Part shown: positions 5,951-13,090 of the stretch, one piece after another
How the letters are laid out: each line of letters starts with the position of its first letter
How positions within the stretch are numbered: position 1 is the stretch's first letter
NCBI GenBank assembly: GCA_900549285.1
Contig: URNW01000027.1
Coordinates: 1 to 13,175 of the forward strand
Length of the DNA stretch: 13,175 nucleotides
Reading direction: 5' to 3'
From: an uncultured Mycoplasmatota bacterium
GTDB taxonomy: Bacteria > Bacillota_I > Bacilli_A > RF39 > UBA660
Program-made: the position numbers and the translations under genes
Notes under the pieces: model-generated
What the model was told of the DNA's origin: nothing
Databases searched by the model: none
The model's input: the letters and a program-made list of their open reading frames with translations, nothing else

Positions 5951-7975
5951 ATGAAAAAAATATTAAAATTAATACTATGTGTTTTACCATTTATGGTATT
6001 TATGAGTACAGTTAGGGCTAGAGAAGAAGTATATATTTATTTGGGAGATGAAATTCCTAATGTTAGATTGCATCTTAAAACTCCTACTGTTGAAAAAAAT
6101 AAAAAAATGTATGAAATTTGGAATAGAAATACGGGAAAATTAGTTTATTGTGTAGAACCTGGAGTTGTACTTAAAAATGGTTATTTTGAGGGATATCCTG
6201 ATTTGGATCAACTAGCTTTAAATTTTGATGATGAAGATTGGAATTATATGAGAACGATAGCATATTATGGGTATGGCTATCCAGGAAGAGAAGATATTAA
6301 GTGGTATGCAATTACACAATTTATGATTTGGGAGTATCTTTTAGAAGGAGTTGGAGAAATATATTTTATAGATACAAATAATCAAAAAATTGATTTATAT
6401 CAAAGTGAGATGGCTTTAATAAAAGAAGATTTGGCTCATCATTTGGATATACCTTCTTTTTTTCAAGGACAAACCGTTTTGAATTATCAAGTTGATTTAA
6501 CAAATGAGTTTACTTTTAAAGATGAATATGGTATTTTAGAAGAATTTTCCATTAGTACTAATAATCCAAATGCGAAAATAAATGGAGATGAATTTTCAAT
6601 TTCTTTTGATCACCCAGGAGATTATCAAGTTGTTTTTTCCCGTGATACAGGTTTAGCTGAAACTCCTAAAATTTATTATAGTCCAAATAGTCAAACTGTT
6701 ATGAATAGAGGTATTATTGATATTGCTGTATCTGTTTTAAATTTTAGAGTAAATGCTCCTTCTTTTAAATTGATAAAAGAATCTCAAGAGGAAAGTCATT
6801 TAACTTTACAAGGAGCTAAATATGGGATTTATTATGAAAATGGAGAATTATATACTACACTTACTACAGATGAAGAGGGTGTGGCTTATTTAGATGAGAT
6901 TAATTTGGGTAAATATTATTTACAAGAAATAGAAGCTCCTTATGGTTATAAGTTAAATAATGAAAAAATTTATTTTGAAGTGGTAGATGAAGATGTAATT
7001 TTACGAGTGAAAGATTCATTAATCAAAAAAGAAATATTAATTGAAAAATATTTAGAAAAGATTCATGGTGAATTAGAACTTGAGAAAGATGCTACTTTTC
7101 AGATTTTATTTCAAGATACAATGGAAGTTATTGGTACTTTGAAAACAGATCAATATGGGCAATGTTCTATCCTCCTTCCTTATGGTAATTATATTCTAAG
7201 ACAGATTACTTCTAAAGAAGGATATGCCTTAGCAACAGATATTCTCCTAACTGTAAATGAAGAAACAAGGGATTTATCCATTCATAAAATTTTAAATCCA
7301 GAAATATGGGGAAGTTTAGTTGTTTTGAAAAAAGATCTAGATACAGATACTCCTATTTTAGATGAAGCAGAATTTAGAATTAAGAATGTAGATACAGGAG
7401 AATATCTTTCTTTGGAAAACAAAAGTGTTTTTAAAACTGTAGATGCCAAATTACAACTAGATTATATTCCGTATGGAAACTATGAGTTAATTGAAGTGAA
7501 AGCTCCTAATGATTATATCATTTCAGAAGAAAATTATTTTTTTCAAATCAACGAAAAAGGACAAGTTATTACTATTGAAGTTCTAAATAAATTGCAAAAT
7601 GGTTCTTTAATTATTGAAAAGATTGATGATAAAACTATGGATCCTTTAGAGGGTGTTTTGTTTGGTTTATATGATCAAGATCAAAATTTATTACAAGAAT
7701 ATTATACGGATTTGAATGGCAGAATTCAAATTGATTCTCTTCTAGAAGGTCTTTATTACATTAAAGAATTAAACACTCTTCCTGGATACGAATTATTAGA
7801 TGGATTTTTAGATGTTGCTATAAAAAACAATACAATTAGTACCATTAAAGTTACTAATCGTTTAAAAATTGATGTTCCTAAAACAGGGGTAGATGAATTT
7901 ATGAGGATATTTTTAGTAGCTATTTTTTGTTTAACACTTGGAGTTATTATTTATAAACATGAGCAAAATGTTTAA
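5951..7975 (+). CDS. Sortase-anchored thioester-domain adhesin / pilin-like protein with CnaB (SpaA) repeats
   Basis: This 674-residue wall-anchored surface protein has a signal peptide at 1-23 (MKKILKL, a hydrophobic core, then VRA before REEV). A thioester domain follows, with Cys67 in VYCVEPG and Gln123 in TQFMIW. In such domains the Cys-Gln thioester bonds covalently to host or surface amines. Four CnaB/SpaA-like domains cover about 271-357, 359-449, 453-547 and 550-637. Three keep the isopeptide pattern of a first-strand Lys, a catalytic Glu (E326, E515, E606) and a last-strand Asp/Asn (D355, N546, N636). The second has Gln418 where Glu is expected. The C-terminus is a sorting signal: VPKTG (642-646), a hydrophobic helix (651-667) and the tail KHEQNV. 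AAGGA lies 5 bases before ATG. The adjacent sortase overlaps its 3' end and presumably processes it. Whether it is polymerised into a pilus or simply anchored cannot be decided here. Confidence 0.88.
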   Translation: MKKILKLILCVLPFMVFMSTVRAREEVYIYLGDEIPNVRLHLKTPTVEKNKKMYEIWNRNTGKLVYCVEPGVVLKNGYFEGYPDLDQLALNFDDEDWNYMRTIAYYGYGYPGREDIKWYAITQFMIWEYLLEGVGEIYFIDTNNQKIDLYQSEMALIKEDLAHHLDIPSFFQGQTVLNYQVDLTNEFTFKDEYGILEEFSISTNNPNAKINGDEFSISFDHPGDYQVVFSRDTGLAETPKIYYSPNSQTVMNRGIIDIAVSVLNFRVNAPSFKLIKESQEESHLTLQGAKYGIYYENGELYTTLTTDEEGVAYLDEINLGKYYLQEIEAPYGYKLNNEKIYFEVVDEDVILRVKDSLIKKEILIEKYLEKIHGELELEKDATFQILFQDTMEVIGTLKTDQYGQCSILLPYGNYILRQITSKEGYALATDILLTVNEETRDLSIHKILNPEIWGSLVVLKKDLDTDTPILDEAEFRIKNVDTGEYLSLENKSVFKTVDAKLQLDYIPYGNYELIEVKAPNDYIISEENYFFQINEKGQVITIEVLNKLQNGSLIIEKIDDKTMDPLEGVLFGLYDQDQNLLQEYYTDLNGRIQIDSLLEGLYYIKELNTLPGYELLDGFLDVAIKNNTISTIKVTNRLKIDVPKTGVDEFMRIFLVAIFCLTLGVIIYKHEQNV

Positions 7976-8501
7976 AGTTAGCAGTGTACTTTTAATTCTA
8001 TTGGGAATACTTATTCCTTTTTTATCATTTACTAAATATGAAATTAAAAGGATTCATGATAGAAAAAAGGTGGAAGAAGTACTTATACAAAATAATTATT
8101 ATGCTATATTAGAAATAGATAAAATAAACTTAAAAAGAGAATTGTATGATATAAATGATTCTCGAAATAATGTGAATCAGAATATTATGTTGCATAAAAA
8201 AAGTGTGATGCCTCATGAAAATATAAATAGTCATATTATTTTAGCTGCTCATTCAGGAAATGGTAGTCAGGCGTATTTTCAAAATTTATATTTATTAGAA
8301 ATTGGAGATATTATTAAATTTTATTATCAAAATAAAATTTGGATTTATGAAATTGTAGAAATAGAATATCAGGATAAAACAGGGGTTCTTTATCTTAAAG
8401 AAGATTATAAAGAAATGATTACTCTTATTACTTGTACTAAAGGGAAGTCTGATAAGCAAACAATCTATTATGGTAGGTTAAAAGAGTGGAAAAATGTATG
8501 A
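7959..8501 (+). CDS. srt: Sortase (transpeptidase), probably class D-like
   Basis: Sortases are membrane-anchored cysteine transpeptidases that cut the LPxTG-type signal and attach the protein to wall precursor or to another pilin. From ATG at 7959 the product has 180 residues. An N-terminal membrane helix covers 6-24. The catalytic residues are His98 (AAHSGNG), Cys159 (TLITCTK) and Arg173 (YYGRL). The usual sortase order and spacing are kept. The start is uncertain: TTG at 7938 and ATG at 7968 are also in frame. GGAG at 7940-7943 is rather far from 7959, so translation is probably coupled to the upstream gene, which it overlaps by 17 bases. The gene sits directly behind a VPKTG protein, its likely substrate. 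The class is a judgement from the TLITC context and not decisive. A terminator begins right at the stop codon. Confidence 0.88.
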   Translation: MSKMFKVSSVLLILLGILIPFLSFTKYEIKRIHDRKKVEEVLIQNNYYAILEIDKINLKRELYDINDSRNNVNQNIMLHKKSVMPHENINSHIILAAHSGNGSQAYFQNLYLLEIGDIIKFYYQNKIWIYEIVEIEYQDKTGVLYLKEDYKEMITLITCTKGKSDKQTIYYGRLKEWKNV

Positions 8502-8535
8502 AAATGCAAATTTTTTTAAAAAATTGCATTTTTTT
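8501..8535 (+). terminator. Rho-independent terminator after the sortase
   Basis: AAAATGCAA (8501-8509) pairs with TTGCATTTT (8524-8532). After an A/A mismatch, TTTTT pairs with AAAAA in the interior, and a T-run follows to 8535. It starts at the last base of the sortase stop. It separates the surface-protein unit from the dnaG operon. The symmetric A/T flanks may also work in reverse. Confidence 0.75.
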
Positions 8536-8565
8536 AAAGGATTTTTGGGGGTTATGGGTAATAAA

Positions 8566-8571
8566 TATAAT
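8566..8571 (+). promoter_or_regulatory. Probable -10 box of the dnaG-rpoD-trmK promoter
   Basis: A perfect TATAAT lies 30 bases before the dnaG ATG, in the only intergenic stretch of this operon. No good -35 is visible 17 bases upstream (TTTTGG at 8543-8548), so the call rests on the -10 and the position after the terminator. Confidence 0.45.
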
Positions 8572-8601
8572 TAGAAGCGTGAAAATAAAGGGGTGAGGCA
8601 C

Positions 8602-10347
8602 ATGATCACAGATGAAGAAATTGAACATATTAGAAAAAGTGCCAATATAATTGATATTATTTCTAGTTATATTCCTCTTACTCAAAAAGGAAAAAATTAT
8701 TTTGGTGTTTGTCCTTTTCATGAAGATCATTCGCCTAGTATGAGTGTTTCAGAAGAAAAACAGATTTATAAATGTTTTTCTTGTGGAGCAGCAGGGAATG
8801 TTTTTACTTTTGTCAGTGAATACGAAAATGTTAAGTTTTTAGAAGCAGTTAAAATTGTTGCTTCAAAGTGTGGAATTCCTTTTCAGGGTATTATAAAAAA
8901 AGAAATACCTAAAAAAAATCATATAGAATATGAAATTATGAGTTTAGCTTTAAAATTTTATCAAAATAATTTAAATAGTAAAGAAGGAATTTTAGCAAAA
9001 GAATATTTAAAAAATAGGTCTTTAGGAGAAGATGTAATAAAGGAATTTGATTTAGGATTGGCAATAGGTGGTAATGTATCTTTGAGTAAAATACTTATGA
9101 ATCAAAAATATGATATTACTACTTTAAATAATCTAGGTTTGATTAATCAAAATAAAGATTATGTCTATGATGTTTTTCAGAAGAGAATTATGTTTCCTAT
9201 TCATGATTTAGAGGGAAATGTTGTAGGATTTACAGGAAGAATTTATGAAAATACCGATCAAGCAAAATATATTAATTCTAAAGAATCTGCTATCTTTAAA
9301 AAAGGACAAATTTTATTTAATTATCATAGAGCAAAACAGGAAATTAAAAGAAAAAAAGAAATTATTTTGGTGGAAGGAAATATGGACGCTATTAGAATGT
9401 ATGCGTCTGGTATTAAAAATGTTGTTGCTTTAATGGGAACTAGCCTTACTAAAGATCAAGTAGCAATTATTAAAGGATTACGAGCACATGTAATATTAAT
9501 GTTTGATAATGATTCGGCTGGAGAGGTGGCTACTTATCAAAATGGTTTGATTTTAGAAGAAGCTGGACTAAATTTTCAAATTGTTCGTTTAAGTGGAGAA
9601 AAAGATCCAGATGAGTATATTATTAAAAATGGGGTAAAAGCATTAGAAGAAAATATTTTATCTCCAATTTCTTTCTTAGATTTTAAGTTAAAATATTTTA
9701 AGAAAGATAAAGATTTATCGAAGATTGATGATTTAGCTAGTTATATTAAATTAATTATTGGTGATTTAAAGAATGTTTCGGATGATCTTACGAGGGAGTT
9801 AATGTTAAAGAAACTTAGTGAAGATTATCATATATCTTTGGATTTGCTTTATGGAGAGCTAAAAAAAATAGATATTAAAAAAAATAAAGTAGAAAGTGTA
9901 AAAAAGCTTGATAAAATTAAATATTCGAAGTATGATAAGGCTTGTCAAAATATTTTATATTTTATGATGAATGATGGAGTATTTATTCAAAAATTTCAAA
10001 ATGAATTAGGATATTTTGATGAAAAGAAGTATCGGAATGTGGTAAATGAAATCATTTATTATTATGAGATACATAAAGTAATGGAATTAAGTTCTTTTAT
10101 TTCCTTTGTTAGTACTAAAGATTACATATATGATGATGTTATGGAGATAATAAAAACATGTAGTATTAGTAATTTTGATATGGTAACTTTTGAGGAGTTT
10201 TTGAAAGTTGCTAAGGAAGAAATGGTAAAAAAAGAAATAGAAGAGTTAAAAATAAAGTTAGCTAATTCTATGGATGCTAATGAAGAATTAGAATTGGCTC
10301 AAAAAATATTAGATTTGAAAAAAGGATGTGTGGGTAATGAATCATAA
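8602..10347 (+). CDS. dnaG: DNA primase
   Basis: DnaG makes RNA primers at the replication fork, together with the DnaB/DnaC helicase. The 581-residue protein has the N-terminal CHC2 zinc-binding domain with C37, H40, C58 and C61 (VCPFHEDHSPS, KCFSCGAAGN). The TOPRIM catalytic core shows VEGNMD (E258, D262) and FDNDSAG (D302, D304). The usual forms are EGYMD and DGDxAG, so two non-acidic positions carry Asn. A less conserved helicase-binding C-terminal region follows. I chose ATG at 8602 because AAAGGGGTGAGG (8588-8599) is then correctly placed. A GTG at 8593 would lie inside that site. The protein so begins MITDEEIEHIR, as relatives do. The gene starts the replication/transcription operon and overlaps rpoD by 11 bases. 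The usual upstream rpsU of many macromolecular synthesis operons is not here. Confidence 0.97.
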   Translation: MITDEEIEHIRKSANIIDIISSYIPLTQKGKNYFGVCPFHEDHSPSMSVSEEKQIYKCFSCGAAGNVFTFVSEYENVKFLEAVKIVASKCGIPFQGIIKKEIPKKNHIEYEIMSLALKFYQNNLNSKEGILAKEYLKNRSLGEDVIKEFDLGLAIGGNVSLSKILMNQKYDITTLNNLGLINQNKDYVYDVFQKRIMFPIHDLEGNVVGFTGRIYENTDQAKYINSKESAIFKKGQILFNYHRAKQEIKRKKEIILVEGNMDAIRMYASGIKNVVALMGTSLTKDQVAIIKGLRAHVILMFDNDSAGEVATYQNGLILEEAGLNFQIVRLSGEKDPDEYIIKNGVKALEENILSPISFLDFKLKYFKKDKDLSKIDDLASYIKLIIGDLKNVSDDLTRELMLKKLSEDYHISLDLLYGELKKIDIKKNKVESVKKLDKIKYSKYDKACQNILYFMMNDGVFIQKFQNELGYFDEKKYRNVVNEIIYYYEIHKVMELSSFISFVSTKDYIYDDVMEIIKTCSISNFDMVTFEEFLKVAKEEMVKKEIEELKIKLANSMDANEELELAQKILDLKKGCVGNES

Positions 10348-11476
10348 TGAAGAAGGAAAGACAGCAAAAAAAATTGTCGAAATTAAATCATTAGAAGAGA
10401 GAATTGGAGAGTTAATTGAACTTGGTAAAAAGCAAAAGTTTATTACTTTTGAACAATTAGTAGAAAGTCTTAAAGGGCTTGATATGGATAATGATTCTTT
10501 AGATGAAATTTATAATACTTTAATGGATAATGATATTCAAGTTATAGCTGAAGAAGATGAAGATGTAACAGATGAAGATGGCGTTCCTAAAATAGGACTT
10601 GAAGAGCCAATTATTTTGGATGATAGTGAAATTACTAAAGATATTAATATTAATGATCCTGTTAGAATGTATTTGAAAGAAATTGGACGAATTAGTTTGC
10701 TTTCACCTGAGGAAGAACTTGCTTTAAGTGAGAGAGTAGCGGCTGGAGATGAAGATGCTAAAAATGAACTTGCTGAATCTAATTTGCGGTTAGTTGTAAG
10801 TATTGCTAAAAGATATGTAGGTAGAGGATTACTATTTTTGGATTTGATTCAAGAAGGAAATATTGGCTTAATGAAAGCGGTAGATAAGTTTGATAGTGAT
10901 AAAGGTTATAAGTTTTCTACTTATGCTACTTGGTGGATTAGACAGGCAATTACTAGAGCTTTAGCAGATCAAGCAAGAACAATACGTGTTCCTGTACATA
11001 TGGTAGAAACAATTAATAAAATGAGTCGTATTCAAAGGCAGTTAACTCTTGAGTTAAATCGTGAACCTAGTGAAGAGGAACTTGCTAAAAAAATGGGTAT
11101 TAGTGTTGAAAAAGTAAGAGAAGTCATTAAAATTAGCCAAGAGCCAGTATCTTTGGAAACACCTATTGGGGAAGAAGATGATTCTCATCTTGGTGATTTT
11201 ATTAAAGACGAATCTAGTATGTCGCCAGAAGAATATGCTACTAATGAAATTTTAAAAGAAGAGATTAAAAGTGTACTTATGACTTTGCAAGTAAGAGAAC
11301 AAGAAGTTCTTGAACTTCGTTTTGGTCTTGTAGATGGTACTTGCCATACTCTAGAAGAAGTTGGAAAGAAATTTAATGTTACAAGAGAACGTATTCGTCA
11401 AATTGAAGCGAAAGCATTAAGAAAGTTACGTCATCCCTCTCGTGCTAAAAAATTAAAGGATTTCTTATCTGATTAA
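10337..11476 (+). CDS. rpoD: RNA polymerase primary sigma factor (sigma-A / RpoD)
   Basis: This 379-residue housekeeping sigma factor directs RNA polymerase core to TTGACA/TATAAT promoters. Region 1.1 is short and acidic (to about residue 95). Region 1.2 starts at NDPVRMYLKEIG. Region 2 contains the -10-reading and melting segment, seen as DLIQEGNIGL, KFSTYATWWIRQAI and RTIRVPVHM. Region 3 follows, and region 4 has LRFGLVDG and the -35-binding helix-turn-helix TLEEVGKKF...RERIRQIE near the C-terminus. The length agrees with Bacillota sigma-A. ATG at 10337 has AAAGGA 10 bases upstream. A GTG at 10328 would only add three residues. It overlaps the end of dnaG by 11 bases, and its TAA shares a base with the ATG of trmK, so the three genes are tightly coupled. 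Confidence 0.98.
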   Translation: MNHNEEGKTAKKIVEIKSLEERIGELIELGKKQKFITFEQLVESLKGLDMDNDSLDEIYNTLMDNDIQVIAEEDEDVTDEDGVPKIGLEEPIILDDSEITKDININDPVRMYLKEIGRISLLSPEEELALSERVAAGDEDAKNELAESNLRLVVSIAKRYVGRGLLFLDLIQEGNIGLMKAVDKFDSDKGYKFSTYATWWIRQAITRALADQARTIRVPVHMVETINKMSRIQRQLTLELNREPSEEELAKKMGISVEKVREVIKISQEPVSLETPIGEEDDSHLGDFIKDESSMSPEEYATNEILKEEIKSVLMTLQVREQEVLELRFGLVDGTCHTLEEVGKKFNVTRERIRQIEAKALRKLRHPSRAKKLKDFLSD

Positions 11477-12111
11477 TGATTAATTTGAAATTAAAAGCGA
11501 TTGCTTCTTTGATAGAAAAAGAAGACATTGTTATAGATACTTGTTGTGATCATGCTTATTTAGCTATTTATTTGAAGAAAAATAGATTATGTAAAGAGGT
11601 ATATGCTAGTGATATTAATCCAAATGCTTTAAATCAAGCTAAAAAAAATATTGAAGCATCTAAACTTCATATATGTACTTATTTATCTGATGGCTTTAAA
11701 AGTATTGGCAATTTAGATGTTGATACAGCAGTTATTGCTGGTGTTGGGGCAAATACAGTTTTAGATATATTAGATTTTGCTCCTTCTAGTATTCAAAAAT
11801 TTATTATTAGTAGTAATAATAATTGGGAAGATTTAAGAAAAAAGCTTTATAGTCGAGGACTATATATAAAAAAAGAAGTAGTTGTTTTGGATAAACATAA
11901 ATATTATGTGATTATGCTTGTAACAAGAGAGTTTGTAAAAGAAAATGCTTTATCTTTGAAATATGGAAAATCAAATCATAAAGAATATTATCTTTATTTA
12001 AAAGAAAAAGAATTGGAAGTTTTAGATAAAATTCCTAAAAATAAAATATTTTTAAGAATTTATCATCTTAAAAATATTTATTATTTAAATAAGCTTATAA
12101 GAAGAATTTAG
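11476..12111 (+). CDS. trmK: tRNA (adenine-22-N1)-methyltransferase TrmK
   Basis: TrmK uses S-adenosylmethionine to make m1A at position 22 of tRNA. The 211-residue protein has the class I methyltransferase order. Motif I reads DTCCDHAYL (21-29; family DIGSDHAYLP), the acidic strand-2 end is ASDINPNAL (44-52), and SDGF lies at 71-74. AGVGANT (88-94) corresponds to the AGMGG loop, and SSNNN (112-116) to the LQPN catalytic segment. The C-terminal part is helical and Lys-rich. The motif changes (Gly-Ser to Cys-Cys, Met-Gly-Gly to Val-Gly-Ala) are departures from the consensus. The position directly after rpoD, with a TAATG one-base overlap, matches the known placement of trmK (yqfN) behind sigA in Bacillus. 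The 3' end overlaps the convergent yqfQ by 17 bases. Confidence 0.9.
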   Translation: MINLKLKAIASLIEKEDIVIDTCCDHAYLAIYLKKNRLCKEVYASDINPNALNQAKKNIEASKLHICTYLSDGFKSIGNLDVDTAVIAGVGANTVLDILDFAPSSIQKFIISSNNNWEDLRKKLYSRGLYIKKEVVVLDKHKYYVIMLVTREFVKENALSLKYGKSNHKEYYLYLKEKELEVLDKIPKNKIFLRIYHLKNIYYLNKLIRRI

Positions 12112-12367
12112 GATTATTATTTGGTACAGTTTTTATGATGGCTGTATCTTTTTTTTCTTTGGTTGAAGAATAATTTGATTTCTTTTCTGTTTTAGAATTA
12201 CTTGGATTTAATTCTTTTAATACTCCTAAAATAGTTTTCGCATTATTAATCATAGGCTTTGCTTCTTTATAAAGAGGAATGACTTGGTTAGCTACATTTA
12301 GAGTTTTAGAAATACCTGATAAAATTTTTGTAAAACTTAATCCTGTACCGTAAGGATTTCCAAACAT
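12095..12367 (-). CDS. yqfQ: VrrA/YqfQ-family protein
   Basis: The 90-residue protein shows the family design. A Gly-containing N-terminus (MFGNPYGTGLSFTKILSGIS) is followed by the conserved segment LNVANQVIPLYKEAKPM and NAKTILGVLKELN. The Lys/Ser-rich tail is of low complexity. In Bacillus, yqfQ lies in the same sigA-trmK neighbourhood, so synteny supports the call. The function is not known. There is no signal peptide or transmembrane helix. ATG at 12367 has AGGTGAT seven bases upstream. It lies 39 bases downstream of the XRE regulator on the same strand and may be cotranscribed with it; I see no clear promoter between them. Its end overlaps trmK by 17 bases. Confidence 0.78.
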   Translation of the reverse strand: MFGNPYGTGLSFTKILSGISKTLNVANQVIPLYKEAKPMINNAKTILGVLKELNPSNSKTEKKSNYSSTKEKKDTAIIKTVPNNNPKFFL

Positions 12368-12406
12368 AGATTATCACCTAGTATAATATATGTAATATTT
12401 TAAATT

Positions 12407-12871
12407 TTATTTACTTGAAATAGGTATTTTAATTTTATCTATTTTTCCTAAAAGATAATCAGCAGAAATATGATATTTTTTACAAATTGTATATAAAAAT
12501 GGAGTAGCAATTACATTCCTTCCTCTTTCATAGTTAGCTAGAGCAGATCTAGCTATGTTTAGCTCTTTTGATAGTTTTTCTTGTGTTATTTTATTATCTT
12601 TTCTTAATTCTTTTAGATGGGTTACCATTTTACTTATATTTATTTCTTCATTCTGGTTTTGATAGGCTTTCTCATTTGTAAATTCAAATAAGTAATCTAG
12701 AGAAACATCAAAATAGCTACATAAAGCATTGAGATGTTTGATTGGAATGATTTCATATTCTTTTTCATATTTAGCATAGAGACTATTATCAATTTCTAAA
12801 TATTTGGCAATTTCTTTTTGACTTAAATTTTTTTCATCTCTTAATTCAATTATTCTTTTGCTATATATCAT
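12407..12871 (-). CDS. XRE-family regulator with two tandem HTH domains
   Basis: This 154-residue cytoplasmic DNA-binding protein is built of two HTH_3/Cro-C1 domains in one chain. Domain 1 is about residues 7-61 (LSQKEIAKYLEIDNS, YEKEY, FDVSLDYLF). Domain 2 is about 86-140 (ITQEKLSKELNIARSALANYE, YHISADYLL). The linker is rich in Glu and Asn. The halves are clearly related, so one molecule can supply both halves of what is usually a dimer. There is no extra sensor or metal-binding domain. ATG at 12871 has GTGGTGA as ribosome binding site. It is transcribed away from the membrane-anchored gene at 13087, across a shared intergenic region with an inverted repeat. That suggests it controls itself, the neighbour, or both; the target is inference. 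Confidence 0.87.
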   Translation of the reverse strand: MIYSKRIIELRDEKNLSQKEIAKYLEIDNSLYAKYEKEYEIIPIKHLNALCSYFDVSLDYLFEFTNEKAYQNQNEEINISKMVTHLKELRKDNKITQEKLSKELNIARSALANYERGRNVIATPFLYTICKKYHISADYLLGKIDKIKIPISSK

Positions 12872-12901
12872 TTATTTTCACCACATTAATTTTCTCATGT
12901 T

Positions 12902-12932
12902 TATTTTGCTAAAAAAGATAATTGGCAAAATA
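12902..12932. promoter_or_regulatory. Inverted repeat, candidate operator of the XRE regulator
   Basis: TATTTTGC (12902-12909) and GCAAAATA (12925-12932) are perfect 8-base arms separated by 15 bases. The right arm coincides with a possible -10 (TATTTT, 12932-12927 minus) of the regulator's own promoter, whose -35 would be TTGAAA (12955-12950 minus) at 17-base spacing. Autoregulation is inferred. Confidence 0.45.
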
Positions 12933-12944
12933 GAAACATTTTTC

Positions 12945-12973
12945 TTGACTTTCAATTTGACTCATCATATAAT
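12945..12973 (+). promoter_or_regulatory. Strong sigma-A promoter for the right-end gene
   Basis: TTGACT (12945-12950) and TATAAT (12968-12973) are separated by exactly 17 bases, matching 5/6 and 6/6 of the consensus. A second TTGACT at 12957-12962 repeats the -35 sequence 12 bases on. The transcript would start near 12980, leaving a leader of about 107 bases before ATG 13087. Confidence 0.75.
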
Positions 12974-13045
12974 TTTTATATAAGATGGGAAACTTAATAG
13001 TAGTTTATATCAGAATAAATGAAGTATTACTTAATAAGAGGTACT

Positions 13046-13090
13046 ATGTATAAAATGATTAGAATGGAAAAGAAAAGGTGGAGTAAATGA
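13046..13090 (+). CDS. Short upstream ORF (14 codons) coupled to the right-end gene
   Basis: ATG at 13046 follows AAGAGG with 5-base spacing and encodes MYKMIRMEKKRWSK. It stops at TGA 13088-13090, giving a 4-base ATGA overlap with the ATG of the next gene. An in-frame ATG at 13019 would extend it to 23 residues but has a poor ribosome binding site. The peptide is strongly basic. It may serve translational coupling or be chance; no homology is recognised. Confidence 0.35.
   Translation: MYKMIRMEKKRWSK

Noticed and set aside
7938..7958. Longer sortase start at TTG 7938
   Set aside because: No ribosome binding site precedes it, and the added residues merely copy the adhesin's end in another frame. 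ATG 7959 is preferred, though not proven.
8593..8601. GTG start for dnaG
   Set aside because: It would fall within the AAAGGGGTGAGG ribosome binding site that serves ATG 8602.
8437..8730. Minus-strand 97-residue frame across the sortase end and dnaG start
   Set aside because: It runs antisense through the sortase catalytic end, a terminator, the dnaG promoter and the zinc-finger region. The peptide is low-complexity Phe/Ile and has no recognisable domain.
9245..9433. Plus-strand 62-residue frame inside dnaG
   Set aside because: It lies wholly within the conserved TOPRIM-coding part of dnaG in another frame, and its Lys/Ile/Leu-rich peptide reflects base composition only.
12095..12111. Overlap of convergent genes (trmK/yqfQ, and likewise cmk/yigZ at 1634-1653) as a frameshift or annotation error
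   Set aside because: Both proteins in each pair end at a normal family length or a clean stop. Small convergent overlaps are common in compact genomes.
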